This document shows positions 25,079 through 35,600 of a DNA stretch of 64,000 bases, one piece after another. This stretch comes from Terrimonas rubra (GTDB lineage: Bacteria; Bacteroidota; Bacteroidia; Chitinophagales; Chitinophagaceae). How positions within the stretch are numbered: position 1 is the stretch's first letter; each line of letters starts with the position of its first letter. The position numbers and the translations under genes were made by a program. Below the pieces are notes generated by a model, which was not told where the DNA came from, ran no database searches, and worked only from the letters and a program-made list of their open reading frames with translations. Location: contig NZ_JBHUOZ010000003.1 in the NCBI RefSeq assembly GCF_042686025.1, positions 2,418,001-2,482,000 of the forward strand, read 5' to 3'.

Positions 25079-26761
25079 ATGTGTGAATTAAATAAGTACT
25101 CCAAAACATTAACGCAGGATTCTACGCAACCGGCCGCGCAGGCCATGTTATACGGCATTGGCTTAACGGAAGAAGATCTGAAGAAACCACAGGTAGGCAT
25201 TGCCAGCATGGGTTACGATGGTAACACCTGTAATATGCACCTGAACGACTTGGCTAAAATTGTAAAGCAGGGTGTGTGGGATAATGATATGGTGGGACTT
25301 ATTTTTAATACCATCGGTATCAGTGATGGTATCAGTAACGGTACGGATGGTATGCGTTACTCGCTGGTAAGCCGTGACCTGATCGCCGATAGTATTGAAT
25401 CGGTATGCGGCGGCTTTTATTATGATGGTGTAATTACCCTACCTGGTTGCGATAAAAATATGCCGGGCAGTATAATGGCCATGGGCCGGTTGAACCGCCC
25501 GTCCATTATGGTGTATGGTGGTACCATTGCCGCCGGCCACTATAAAGGCCAGGAATTAAATATCATTTCTTCCTTTGAAGCTTTAGGACAAAAAATTGCC
25601 GGCAACCTGGATGAGGAAGATTTTAAAGGCATTGTAAAACATTCCTGTCCCGGTGCAGGCGCCTGTGGTGGTATGTATACGGCCAATACCATGGCCAGTG
25701 CTATTGAAGCCCTGGGCATGAGCCTGCCCTACTCATCCAGCAACCCTGCTTTAAGCGATGAAAAAAAACAGGAATGTTTAGCTGCCGGTAAAGCCATTTT
25801 AAACTTACTGGAAAAAGATATTAAGCCTAAAGATATCATGACCTTCAAGGCTTTTGAAAATGCCATCACGGTTATTATGATATTGGGTGGCAGTACCAAC
25901 GCGGTATTACACTTAATAGCCATGGCCAAGAGTGTTGGCGTGGTTGTAACGCAGGATGACTTTCAGCGTATCAGTGATAAGACGCCGGTACTGGCCGATT
26001 TTAAACCCAGTGGCCGTTACCTGATGCAGGAGTTACATAACCATGGCGGCTTACCTGCTGTAATGAAGTATTTACTGAATGAAGGCCTGTTACATGGCGA
26101 TTGCATGACGGTAACCGGTAAAACCATTGCAGAAAACCTGGCGGATATTGCTCCGATTGATTTTGAAAAACAAAATATCATCCTGCCACTGGATAAAGCC
26201 ATTAAAACAACCGGGCATTTACAAATATTATATGGCAACCTGGCCGAAAAAGGAAGTGTGGCTAAGATCAGTGGCAAAGAAGGGGAATACTTCAGTGGTC
26301 CTGCCCGTGTATTTGACGGCGAAAAGAAATTAATTGAAGGCATATCCTCCGGTAAAGTAAAAGCGGGTGATGTGGTAGTAATTAAAAATGAAGGCCCCAA
26401 AGGCGCACCCGGCATGCCCGAGATGTTAAAGCCTACCGGAGCGATTATCGGTGCAGGCTTAGGCAAGTCGGTAGCGTTAATTACTGACGGTCGTTTCAGC
26501 GGTGGCACCCACGGTTTTGTGGTAGGTCATATTACACCGGAAGCAGTTGAAGGTGGTTTGATCGGTGTGGTAGAAGACGATGATATCATTGAATTAGATG
26601 CCGTAAAAAACACCATCACGCTGAAAGTAAGCGAAGAAGAAATTGCCCGGCGCAGGGCCGCATGGGTAAAGCCCACCCCTAAAGTAACCAAGGGTGTTTT
26701 ATTTAAATATGCCCGTACGGTTAAAGATGCCAGTGAGGGTTGTGTAACCGACGAAGCATAA
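25079..26761 (+). CDS. ilvD: Dihydroxy-acid dehydratase
   Basis: IlvD dehydrates dihydroxy-isovalerate and dihydroxy-methylvalerate to the 2-oxo acids of valine and isoleucine synthesis, using an Fe-S cluster. The 560-residue protein has the cluster and substrate motifs LPGCDKNMPGSIMAMGRLN (about 121-139) and SCPGAGACGGMYTANTMASA (about 192-211), and C-terminal TDGRFSGGTHGFVVGHI (about 468-484). It is the first structural gene after the ilv attenuator and is followed 57 bases later by ilvB. Confidence 0.97.
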   Translation: MCELNKYSKTLTQDSTQPAAQAMLYGIGLTEEDLKKPQVGIASMGYDGNTCNMHLNDLAKIVKQGVWDNDMVGLIFNTIGISDGISNGTDGMRYSLVSRDLIADSIESVCGGFYYDGVITLPGCDKNMPGSIMAMGRLNRPSIMVYGGTIAAGHYKGQELNIISSFEALGQKIAGNLDEEDFKGIVKHSCPGAGACGGMYTANTMASAIEALGMSLPYSSSNPALSDEKKQECLAAGKAILNLLEKDIKPKDIMTFKAFENAITVIMILGGSTNAVLHLIAMAKSVGVVVTQDDFQRISDKTPVLADFKPSGRYLMQELHNHGGLPAVMKYLLNEGLLHGDCMTVTGKTIAENLADIAPIDFEKQNIILPLDKAIKTTGHLQILYGNLAEKGSVAKISGKEGEYFSGPARVFDGEKKLIEGISSGKVKAGDVVVIKNEGPKGAPGMPEMLKPTGAIIGAGLGKSVALITDGRFSGGTHGFVVGHITPEAVEGGLIGVVEDDDIIELDAVKNTITLKVSEEEIARRRAAWVKPTPKVTKGVLFKYARTVKDASEGCVTDEA

Positions 26762-26818
26762 CAGACAAACAGTAAACAATAATCAGCTAGTAGTAATACA
26801 ATTATAAATTACCAGATC

Positions 26819-28582
26819 ATGGATACGATCATCGAAACAAAAAAGGACACACAGGCAGTTGAGCCGGCAGCAAGTAAAAAAACAACCATATCCGGCTCTG
26901 TAGCGGTATTGGAAGCGTTTATTGCTGAAGGAGTCAGTACTATCTTTGGTTACCCCGGTGGTGCCATCATGCCTATTTATGATGCATTGTACGATTATAA
27001 CGATAAGTTAGAACATATACTGGTACGCCACGAACAGGGTGCTATACATGCAGCCCAGGGTTTTGCCCGGGTGAGTGGTAAAACCGGCATTGTATTCGCA
27101 ACCAGCGGCCCCGGCGCTACCAACCTGGTAACAGGTTTGGCCGATGCCATGATTGACTCCACACCGCTTGTATGCGTTACCGGCCAGGTATTTGCGCACT
27201 TATTGGGCACCGATGCATTCCAGGAAACGGATGTGATCAATATCACCACACCCGTTACCAAATGGAACTACCAGGTAACGGATGCTACAGAAATACCATC
27301 GGTATTGGCCAAAGCATTCTTTATTGCGGCCAGTGGCCGGCCCGGCCCGGTACTGATAGACATTACCAAGAATGCGCAGATGCAGTTGTTTGAATATGAA
27401 GGTTATAAAAAATGTAACCATATCCGCAGCTACCGTCCCAACCCTATCATCCGCAAAGAATATATTGAGGAAGCAGCCCAACTGATCAACCAGGCAAAAA
27501 AACCTTTTGTGGTATTTGGCCAGGGTGTGATACTGGGTAAAGCGGAAGCTGAGTTTAAAGCTTTTATTGAAAAAGCAGGCCTGCCGGCAGCCTGGACCAT
27601 CATGGGTATGAGTGCCATACCTACTGACCACCCATTAGGTGTAGGTATGTTAGGTATGCATGGTAACTATGGCCCCAATGTACTCACCAATGAATGCGAC
27701 CTGTTAATTGCTATAGGCATGCGCTTTGATGATCGTGTTACCGGTCGCCTGGATAAATACGCCAAACAAGCGAAAGTAATACACCTGGATATTGACCCCG
27801 CAGAAATTGATAAAAATGTAAAAGCCGATGTAGGTATCTGGGGCGACTGCAAGGAAACCCTGCCCTTGCTTACGCAATTGGTAGATCAAAAGCAACATAC
27901 GGAATGGCTGCAGCTGTTTAAAGATTATGCGCAAAAAGAACAGACCAAGGTTATTGACGAGGAATTAAACCCGACTACGGACGTAATGACCATGGGTGAA
28001 GTAATTAAAACCCTGAATGAATTAACCAAAGGTGATGCCATCATTGTTACCGATGTAGGCCAGCACCAGATGGTAGCCTGCCGGTATGCACAATTCACTA
28101 AAAGCAAAAGTAATATTACCAGCGGTGGCTTAGGCACCATGGGCTTTGCGCTTCCGGCTGCTATCGGTACCGCTTTTGGCGATCCGTCAAGACATACCGT
28201 TGCCATTATTGGTGATGGCGGTTTCCAGATGACCTTGCAGGAACTGGGCACCATCATGCAGTTTAAACCTAAGGTAAAGATCCTGATCCTTAACAACAGT
28301 TTCTTAGGCATGGTACGCCAATGGCAGCAACTGTTCCATGAAAAAAGATACTCTTTTGTAAATATCACCAGTCCCGATTTTGTGCAAGTGGCAAAAGGAT
28401 TTGGTATTGCCGGTAAAAAGATCAGTGATCGTAACGACCTGAAACAATCTTTACAGGAAATGTTAGATCATGATGGCAGCTATTTACTGGAAGTAGTGGT
28501 AGGTAAAGAAAACAATGTATTCCCAATGGTACCACAGGGACGTGGTGTAGCGGAAATTGTATTGTCATCTGATGAGATATAA
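26819..28582 (+). CDS. ilvB: Acetolactate synthase large subunit
   Basis: The thiamine-diphosphate enzyme condenses two pyruvates, or pyruvate and 2-oxobutyrate, to start valine/leucine or isoleucine synthesis. The 587-residue protein has the N-terminal VSTIFGYPGGAIMPIYDAL block (about 39-57) with HEQGAIHAAQGFAR holding the catalytic Glu, the FAD-binding middle domain, and the ThDP motif IGDGGFQMTLQELGT (about 468-482) followed by NNSFLGMVRQWQQLF. It forms the operon with ilvD upstream and ilvN 142 bases downstream, its regulatory small subunit. Confidence 0.97.
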   Translation: MDTIIETKKDTQAVEPAASKKTTISGSVAVLEAFIAEGVSTIFGYPGGAIMPIYDALYDYNDKLEHILVRHEQGAIHAAQGFARVSGKTGIVFATSGPGATNLVTGLADAMIDSTPLVCVTGQVFAHLLGTDAFQETDVINITTPVTKWNYQVTDATEIPSVLAKAFFIAASGRPGPVLIDITKNAQMQLFEYEGYKKCNHIRSYRPNPIIRKEYIEEAAQLINQAKKPFVVFGQGVILGKAEAEFKAFIEKAGLPAAWTIMGMSAIPTDHPLGVGMLGMHGNYGPNVLTNECDLLIAIGMRFDDRVTGRLDKYAKQAKVIHLDIDPAEIDKNVKADVGIWGDCKETLPLLTQLVDQKQHTEWLQLFKDYAQKEQTKVIDEELNPTTDVMTMGEVIKTLNELTKGDAIIVTDVGQHQMVACRYAQFTKSKSNITSGGLGTMGFALPAAIGTAFGDPSRHTVAIIGDGGFQMTLQELGTIMQFKPKVKILILNNSFLGMVRQWQQLFHEKRYSFVNITSPDFVQVAKGFGIAGKKISDRNDLKQSLQEMLDHDGSYLLEVVVGKENNVFPMVPQGRGVAEIVLSSDEI

Positions 28583-28720
28583 GTAAAAAGTTAAAATTAA
28601 AAAACGAAGTAAATGAAATAGCAAAAGTAATCGGGGCCATTATTGTTAATGCAAAGAAAAATCAAGCCCTAACAGTAACCCTTTTAACTTTTCCTTTTTC
28701 CTTTTTACTTTTTAATTATA
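28581..28720. repeat. AT-rich inverted repeat spacer before ilvN
   Basis: AAGTAAAAAG (28581-28590) can pair with CTTTTTACTT (28701-28710), and AGTTAAAA (28589-28596) with TTTTAACT (28682-28689). Similar wording flanks gltD (37281-37365) and the KptA gene (63608-63678). It fills the ilvB-ilvN gap. Confidence 0.5.
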
Positions 28721-28724
28721 AAAT

Positions 28725-29315
28725 ATGCAAAAGCAGGATTTCACCATAACCGTATATACCGAAAACCAGATCGGCATCATACCCCGTATTGCGATAATTT
28801 TTTCGCGCCGGAAAATTAATATAGAAACCCTGAATACCTCGCCTAGCGAAATTGAAGGTATTCACCGTTTTACGATCGTCATCAATGAAACGGAAGAAGT
28901 AGTGCGTAAACTGATCCGCCAGATTGAAAAACAGGTAGATATTTTAAGGGCTTTTTATAATACCAACGATGAGATCACCTGGCAGGAAATGGGTCTGTTT
29001 AAATTATCCACGGAGGAAGTAATTGATAACATTAAAGTAGAACGCCTGTTACGTGAATACGGGGCAAGAGCGGTGGCTATCCGGAAAGATTATACAGTCT
29101 TTGAAACCACCGGTCATGGTGAAGAAATTGACCGCCTGGTAAAAAAGCTGGGCAACCACGGCCTGATCGAGTTTGTACGCAGCGCCCGTATTGCTATCAT
29201 TAATAACAGTGAAGGCTTCCACAAACGGTTAAAGGAATTTGAATACCGTGAACCAGGCACTGAGCTGGTAGAGAATGAGTTCCTGAATGATAACGAGAAA
29301 GTATTTACCATGTAA
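28725..29315 (+). CDS. ilvN: Acetolactate synthase small (regulatory) subunit
   Basis: The small subunit activates IlvB and gives valine feedback. The 196-residue protein has the ACT domain at the N-terminus (FTITVYTENQIGIIPRIAII, about 4-23; RRKINIETLNTSPSEIEGIH), followed by the C-terminal domain typical of the longer small subunits. Its stop codon shares an A with the ATG of the next gene, so the two are translationally coupled. Confidence 0.93.
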   Translation: MQKQDFTITVYTENQIGIIPRIAIIFSRRKINIETLNTSPSEIEGIHRFTIVINETEEVVRKLIRQIEKQVDILRAFYNTNDEITWQEMGLFKLSTEEVIDNIKVERLLREYGARAVAIRKDYTVFETTGHGEEIDRLVKKLGNHGLIEFVRSARIAIINNSEGFHKRLKEFEYREPGTELVENEFLNDNEKVFTM

Positions 29316-29788
29316 TGGATATTATGAACAGCATTTTTGATTATACCAGGCAGACCAGGAAAATATTGTTAACCCTCGCAGAAGGATTAAGCATAGAACA
29401 GTTAAACAAAATACCGGCCGGTTTTAATAATAATATTGCCTGGAACCTGGGGCATTTGGTAGTAAGTACTCCGGCATTATGTTACTTACGCAGCAGTGTA
29501 CAACCGCAATATCCTATACCCTACCTGGAAAAATATATGAAGGGCACCAAACCGGAAGCTGAGATCAGTGCGGAAGAAATTGAACGGATGAAGGAGGAGC
29601 TTTTAAAAAGCATTGACAGGATAGAACAGGATTACCAGGCAAAAGCATTTGAGAACTTTGTACCGTTTGCAACTTCCACCTATAAGTACACGGTGCAAAA
29701 TATTGATGAAATGTTATTATGCTGTGTAGCACACGACAATATGCATACAGGCCAGGTAAGTGCTTTACGTAAACTGGTACAACAATAA
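29315..29788 (+). CDS. DinB-like four-helix protein inside the ilv operon
   Basis: A 157-residue protein of the DinB/YfiT-like superfamily of metal-binding four-helix bundles. The likely metal-binding histidines are in AWNLGHLVVS (about 47-49) and CVAHDNMHTGQVSALRKL (two His near 139-143). Members include thiol S-transferases and uncharacterised enzymes. The start at 29315 overlaps the ilvN stop by one base; a second ATG at 29324 fits the family equally well. It lies between ilvN and ilvC and is surely cotranscribed. No link to branched-chain amino acid synthesis is known to me. Confidence 0.85.
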   Translation: MDIMNSIFDYTRQTRKILLTLAEGLSIEQLNKIPAGFNNNIAWNLGHLVVSTPALCYLRSSVQPQYPIPYLEKYMKGTKPEAEISAEEIERMKEELLKSIDRIEQDYQAKAFENFVPFATSTYKYTVQNIDEMLLCCVAHDNMHTGQVSALRKLVQQ

Positions 29789-29843
29789 AGTCTTTATCTA
29801 TACAAACAATAAAACAAAGTTTTTAATCATTAAAAAGATAACA

Positions 29844-30971
29844 ATGGCAAAATTAAACTTCGGGGGCGTAGAAGAAAACGTGGTAACCCGTGACGAATTT
29901 CCGCTTAGCAAAGCACAACAGGTATTAAGCAACGAAACTGTTGCTGTTATTGGTTACGGTGTGCAAGGCCCCGGACAGGCATTAAACCAAAAAGACAATG
30001 GCATTAACGTAATTGTTGGCCAGCGTAAAAATTCAAAAACATGGGATAAAGCTATTGCTGACGGATTTGTACCCGGTGAAACCTTATTTGAAATTGAAGA
30101 AGCTTTACAGCGCGGTACCATCATTTGTTATTTATTAAGTGATGCTGCACAAATTGCCTTATGGCCAACTGTACAAAAACATTTAACTCCGGGTAAAGCA
30201 TTATACTTCTCTCATGGTTTTGGTATTACTTTTAACGAGCAAACCGGCATCGTTCCTCCTAAAGACGTGGACGTGTTTTTAGTAGCACCTAAAGGTAGCG
30301 GTACTTCTTTACGCCGTATGTTTTTACAGGGTCGTGGTTTGAACAGCTCTTATGCTATTTTCCAGGATGCTACCGGTAAAGCTAAAGAAAGAGTAATTGC
30401 TTTAGGTATTGCCGTAGGTAGCGGTTACCTATTTGAAACCAACTTTAAAAAAGAGGTATACTCTGATCTTACCGGCGAACGCGGTACTTTAATGGGCGCC
30501 ATCCAGGGTATTTTTGCGGCACAATACCAGGTATTACGTGATGCCGGCCACACCCCTTCTGAAGCGTTTAACGAAACTGTTGAAGAGTTAACACAATCGC
30601 TGATGCCATTGGTAGCCGAAAACGGTATGGACTGGATGTATGCCAACTGCTCTACCACTGCACAACGTGGTGCATTGGATTGGTGGAAAAAGTTCAGGGA
30701 TGCAACTGCTCCTGTATTTAAAGAATTATATGAAAGCGTTGCAACTGGTAAAGAATCACAACGCTCCATTGACAGCAACTCACAGGCCGACTACCGTGAG
30801 AAATTAGATGCTGAATTAAAAGAACTGAGAGAGAGTGAAATGTGGCAGGCTGGTAAAACCGTGCGTAGCTTACGCCCGGAAAACCAGGCGCCTAAAGCAG
30901 CTGACGCAGGCAGCGACTCAACCAAAGAAGTATTTGACCAGCTGACACAAAAAACAGAATCGGTAGGTTAA
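29844..30971 (+). CDS. ilvC: Ketol-acid reductoisomerase
   Basis: IlvC converts acetolactate to dihydroxy-isovalerate with NAD(P)H. I chose the ATG at 29844; the longer frame from 29760 begins inside the DinB-like gene and lacks family sequence. The 375-residue protein has the nucleotide motif VIGYGVQGPGQALNQKDNGI (about 36-55), VGQRKNS, VAPKGSGTSLRRMF and the catalytic block TGERGTLMGAIQGIFAAQYQ (about 215-234). The C-terminus (about 335-375) is a charged extension typical of the Bacteroidota form. It ends the ilvDBN-dinB-ilvC string, with a strong terminator downstream. Confidence 0.95.
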   Translation: MAKLNFGGVEENVVTRDEFPLSKAQQVLSNETVAVIGYGVQGPGQALNQKDNGINVIVGQRKNSKTWDKAIADGFVPGETLFEIEEALQRGTIICYLLSDAAQIALWPTVQKHLTPGKALYFSHGFGITFNEQTGIVPPKDVDVFLVAPKGSGTSLRRMFLQGRGLNSSYAIFQDATGKAKERVIALGIAVGSGYLFETNFKKEVYSDLTGERGTLMGAIQGIFAAQYQVLRDAGHTPSEAFNETVEELTQSLMPLVAENGMDWMYANCSTTAQRGALDWWKKFRDATAPVFKELYESVATGKESQRSIDSNSQADYREKLDAELKELRESEMWQAGKTVRSLRPENQAPKAADAGSDSTKEVFDQLTQKTESVG

Positions 30972-30980
30972 TCATTTTAT

Positions 30981-31015
30981 TAAATAAGCCGTTACAGATT
31001 GTAACGGCTTATTTA
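30981..31015 (+). terminator. Intrinsic terminator of the ilv operon
   Basis: TAAATAAGCCGTTACA and TGTAACGGCTTATTTA form a perfect 16-bp stem with loop GAT. A T-rich stretch (CATTTTCTTTT) follows. It lies 9 bases after the ilvC stop. Confidence 0.85.
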
Positions 31016-31149
31016 ATATCATTTTCTTTTGTTCCTGGGAGCATTAAATTTCGCCCCGGTCACTGATAAGTTAAATTGTTTACACTTCTTTGCCCTCGAC
31101 TACTGCTCATTAAAAATTTATTACCCGTTTATTTGAGATAAATAGCACC

Positions 31150-31205
31150 ATCTTATTAATTACTAATTCTTCATTATTAATTAATCATTCATAATTCATC
31201 ATTCA
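31150..31205. repeat. AT-rich intergenic repeat (TCATTCATAATTCATC type)
   Basis: TATTAATTACTAATTCTTC, TTAATCATTCATAATTCATC and ATTCAC form a variant of the words at 10769-10803. It ends 5 bases before ilvA. Confidence 0.45.
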
Positions 31206-31210
31206 CTACA

Positions 31211-32479
31211 ATGGAAGCATTAACTACATATTGGGACCAATTACAGGTAGATACCGCAGCAGAAAGACTAAGAGGCGTAGTAACCAAAACCCCTTTGCAG
31301 TACAATGCCAACTTATCACGCCGGTACGGGTGTCATGTTTACTTAAAAAGAGAAGATCTCCAGGTAGTACGTTCCTATAAACTGCGTGGTGCTTATAATA
31401 TGATGAGCAGCTTACCCAAGGAGGAATTACAAAAAGGAGTAGTATGTGCCAGCGCCGGTAACCATGCGCAGGGCTTTGCGTTCAGTTGTAAAAGCCTCCA
31501 GGTAAAAGGTGTGGTGTTTATGCCGGTTATTACGCCCAAACAGAAAGTACGTCAGACACAAATGTTTGGCGATGGTAATATAGAAATAAAACTGGTGGGT
31601 GATACTTTTGATGATTGTGCCGTTGCTGCCAAAAAATATACCGAAGAGCATGGCATGACCTTTATTCCGCCCTTTGATGACCTGCGGATTATAGAAGGAC
31701 AGGCTTCTGTTGCGAAAGAGATATTGGACGATCTTACTTACTCCAATATTACAGTTGATTATTTATTTGTACCTATAGGTGGTGGTGGCTTAGCTGCCGG
31801 TACCGGCACCTATTTCAAACATGTTTCTCCTGCTACAACGATCATTGGCGTAGAACCGGAAGGCGCCCCTTCCATGACGGCTGCATTAGCTGCCGGACAT
31901 CCTGTTACACTGGACAGTATTGAACGTTTTGTTGATGGTGCTGCTGTTAAACGCATCGGCGACCTCACCTTTGATATTTGTAAAGATGTAGTGGATAAGG
32001 TGCAACTGGTACCCGAAGGAAAAGTATGTACCAGTATTTTAAAGTTATATAACGAAGATGCTATTGTTGCGGAACCGGCCGGCGCTTTATCCATTGCATC
32101 ACTCGATTTTTTTGCCGGTGAAATAAAGGGCAAGACCATTGTATGTATTGTCAGCGGCAGCAACAATGATATTGACCGTATGCAGGAAATAAAAGAACGT
32201 AGCCTGCAGTACGAAGGATTAAAACATTACTTTTTGATCAATTTTGCACAACGTCCCGGTGCACTGAAAGAATTTGTGAATAATGTATTAGGACCTAATG
32301 ATGACATTACCCGTTTTGAATACATTCACAAAACCAATAAAGAGAACGGACCCGCCCTTGTAGGCATTGAACTACAACGAAAAGAAGACTACAAGATATT
32401 CTTAGAAAAACTAAATGCTTTTGCCATCAACTATACCGAACTGAACAAGAACGATACTTTGTTTAGCTACCTGGTCTAA
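31211..32479 (+). CDS. ilvA: Threonine dehydratase (biosynthetic)
   Basis: IlvA deaminates threonine to 2-oxobutyrate, the entry to isoleucine. The 422-residue fold-II PLP enzyme has VYLKREDLQVVRSYKLRGAY (about 43-62, PLP lysine about 57), ASAGNHAQGFAF (about 78-89) and the phosphate loop PIGGGGLAAGTGTY (about 192). From about residue 330 a single ACT-like regulatory domain follows (LINFAQRPGALKEFVNNVLG). It has its own upstream region and lies after the ilv terminator, so it may be transcribed separately. Confidence 0.95.
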   Translation: MEALTTYWDQLQVDTAAERLRGVVTKTPLQYNANLSRRYGCHVYLKREDLQVVRSYKLRGAYNMMSSLPKEELQKGVVCASAGNHAQGFAFSCKSLQVKGVVFMPVITPKQKVRQTQMFGDGNIEIKLVGDTFDDCAVAAKKYTEEHGMTFIPPFDDLRIIEGQASVAKEILDDLTYSNITVDYLFVPIGGGGLAAGTGTYFKHVSPATTIIGVEPEGAPSMTAALAAGHPVTLDSIERFVDGAAVKRIGDLTFDICKDVVDKVQLVPEGKVCTSILKLYNEDAIVAEPAGALSIASLDFFAGEIKGKTIVCIVSGSNNDIDRMQEIKERSLQYEGLKHYFLINFAQRPGALKEFVNNVLGPNDDITRFEYIHKTNKENGPALVGIELQRKEDYKIFLEKLNAFAINYTELNKNDTLFSYLV

Positions 32480-32636
32480 CGATTGCATTAACAAGCGTTT
32501 GTATCAAACTTTTTTGAAAAAACCAACAGCAACATGATGGTTTTATTGAAGAAAGTTTGTAATTTAGACTGTTTGCCTGCCAATTTTTCCAACCTTTTGT
32601 GAGGTTTATTATAATTTATTCAAAACAACATTGTTT

Positions 32637-35600
32637 ATGGTTCGTGCTACCGGATTATATGACCCGTCGTTTGAACATGATGCCTGCGGGATAGGTTTCG
32701 TTGCTAACATTAAAGGCAATAAAAATCACCAGACCATTGGTGATGCCTTAACTATTTTGGAAAATATGGAACACCGTGGCGCCTGTGGCCACGAGGCAAA
32801 CACTGGTGATGGCGCCGGTATTATGATCCAGATACCCCATGAGTTTTTCTTTGATGAATGTCTTAAACTGGGTGTACCCCTGCCCCGCTTTGAAAGATAT
32901 GGCGTAGGCATGGTATTTTTTCCAAAGGAATTAAGATTGCGTGAAGAGTGTCGTGAGATTTTTGTACGTGCTGCAGAAAAATTACGCCTGGAAGTATTAT
33001 GCTGGCGTAAGGTACCGGTAAATAAATCGGATATCGGACCTACTGCATTGAGTGTGGAGCCGGAGATAGAGCAGGTATTTATTGCCTGTCCCGACCATAT
33101 TACCAATGCACTTGAATTTGAAAGAAAATTATTTGTGCTGCGTAACTACGCCACACATATTATTAATAATACGGTGAAGAAGGATGAGATAGGTTTTTAC
33201 CTGGCTTCTTTATCTTATAAGACCATTGTTTATAAAGGACAGTTAACCAGTAACCAGGTACGTAACTATTTTACGGACCTTACCAACAAACGGGTGGTAA
33301 GTGCCTTTGGTTTGGTGCACTCCCGTTTTGCTACCAACACTTTCCCTTCCTGGAAACTGGCTCAGCCTTTCCGTTATATTGCCCACAATGGTGAGATCAA
33401 TACCTTACAGGGTAATTTAAACTGGCTGAAGACCAGTGAACCTGGTTTTGAAACACCTTTCTTCAGTAAGGAAGAAATGGATATGTTATTGCCCATTGTC
33501 AGCAATAACCAGAGCGACTCGGCCTGCCTGGATAATATGATCGAATTACTGACCCTTACCGGCCGTTCTTTACCACATGTAATGATGATGCTGATACCGG
33601 AAGCATGGGATGGTAATGAAGATATGGACCCGGTAAAAAAAGCCTTCTACGAGTTTCATGCCTGTTTAATGGAACCATGGGATGGCCCGGCCTCCATCTC
33701 TTTTACTGATGGAAAAATAATCGGCGCTACTTTAGACCGTAACGGCTTACGCCCATCCCGTTATTGCGTTACCACTGATGACCGTGTGATCATGGCATCG
33801 GAAACCGGAGCATTGCCTATTGACCAGAAACTGATCAAAGAAAAAGGCCGTTTACAACCGGGTAAAATGTTCGTGGTAGATATGGAACAGGGCCGTATCA
33901 TCAGCGATGAGGAAGTAAAAAGAAATATATGCACGCAAAAGCCCTACGATGAGTGGCTGAATAAATATAAGATCCGCTTAAATGAATTACCACCGCCACG
34001 TATCATGTTCACCCACCTGGAACATGACCAGGTATTTAAATACCAGAAAGCTTTTGGTTATTCCACCGAAGACCTGGAACAAATTATTTTACCCATGGCC
34101 CTTGATGGTAAAGAGCCCATCGGCTCAATGGGTACCGATACACCGCTGGCCATATTAAGCGATCAGCCCCAGCATTTATCTTCATATTTCAAGCAGTTAT
34201 TTGCGCAGGTAACCAACCCGCCTATTGACCCTATCCGGGAAAAAAGGGTAATGTCGCTGGTAACATTTGTAGGAAATAACGGTAGCCTGTTGGTGGAGGA
34301 TGAGCTGGATTGCCACGTGGTAGGATTAAAACACCCGGTTTTAAACAATAAAGAATTAGAAACCTTACGTAGTATTGATACCGGCATTTTCCAGGCCAAA
34401 ACATTACAATGTTATTTCCTGGCCGATGGCAAACCCGGCAATTTAAAAAGAGGTATTGAACGTCTTTGCCGTTATGCCGAAGATGCGGTAAGGGATGGTT
34501 TTGAAGTATTGATATTACAGGACAGGGCGATTGACAGTGACCACGCTCCTATTCCTTCCTTACTGGCTACTTCAGCTGTACACCACCACTTAATACGTAA
34601 AGGTTTACGCGGACAGGTAGGTATTGTAGTGGAAGCCGGTGATGCCTGGGAAGTACATCACTTTGCGTGTTTATTAGGTTTTGGCGCTACCGCCATTAAC
34701 CCTTACTTAGCTCTTTCCTCTATTCGTGATATGAAGGAAAGCGGCAAACTGCAATCCGCACTAAGCGAGGACGAGCTGAAGAAGAACTATATCAAGGCTG
34801 TAAATGAAGGCTTACTGAAAGTATTCTCCAAAATGGGTATCAGTACCCTGCAATCGTACCAGGGTGCACAGATATTCGAGATCATCGGTATCAGCCGGTC
34901 GGTAGTAGATGCATATTTCACCGGCGCTACATCGCGTATTGAAGGTTTGGGCCTGGATGAAATAGCCAAAGAAGCGCTGGCCAAACATTTCTTTGCTTTC
35001 AGTAAAAAAGATATTCCTGTTGACCGTTTACCGGTGGGTGGTATATACCAATGGAAACGTAAAGGCGAAGCACACCTGTTTAACCCCGAGAGCATTCACC
35101 TGTTACAATATGCTACCCGTATGAACGATTATGGCATATTTAAAAAGTATACCAAATCCATCAACGATCAGCAGCACAAAGCCATTACATTACGCAGCTT
35201 ACTGGACTTTAAGCGTACACGCCCCTCTATTTCCATAGATGAAGTAGAGCCTGCAGAAAATATATACAAACGTTTTGCTACCGGTGCCATGAGCTTTGGC
35301 AGCATTAGCTGGGAAGCCCATACTACCCTGGCCGTTGCCATGAACCGTTTAGGCGGTAAGAGTAATACCGGCGAAGGTGGTGAAGACGAACAACGTTACA
35401 CCCCATTACCCAATGGCGACTCCATGCGCAGCGCCATTAAACAGGTGGCCAGTGCCCGCTTTGGTGTAACCAGTATTTATTTAACGGAGGCCGACGAGAT
35501 ACAGATTAAGATGGCACAGGGTGCCAAACCCGGTGAGGGTGGTCAGTTACCCGGGCATAAAGTGGATGAATGGATCGGTAAAACCCGTCACTCTACCCCT

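Noticed and set aside
29760..29843. Longer N-terminus for ilvC
   Set aside because: The extension is encoded inside the end of the DinB-like gene and lacks family sequence; the ATG at 29844 begins the conserved MAKLNFGG.
31016..31210. Search for a second attenuator before ilvA
   Set aside because: No leader ORF rich in Ile or Thr codons and no terminator before the gene; only AT-rich repeats.
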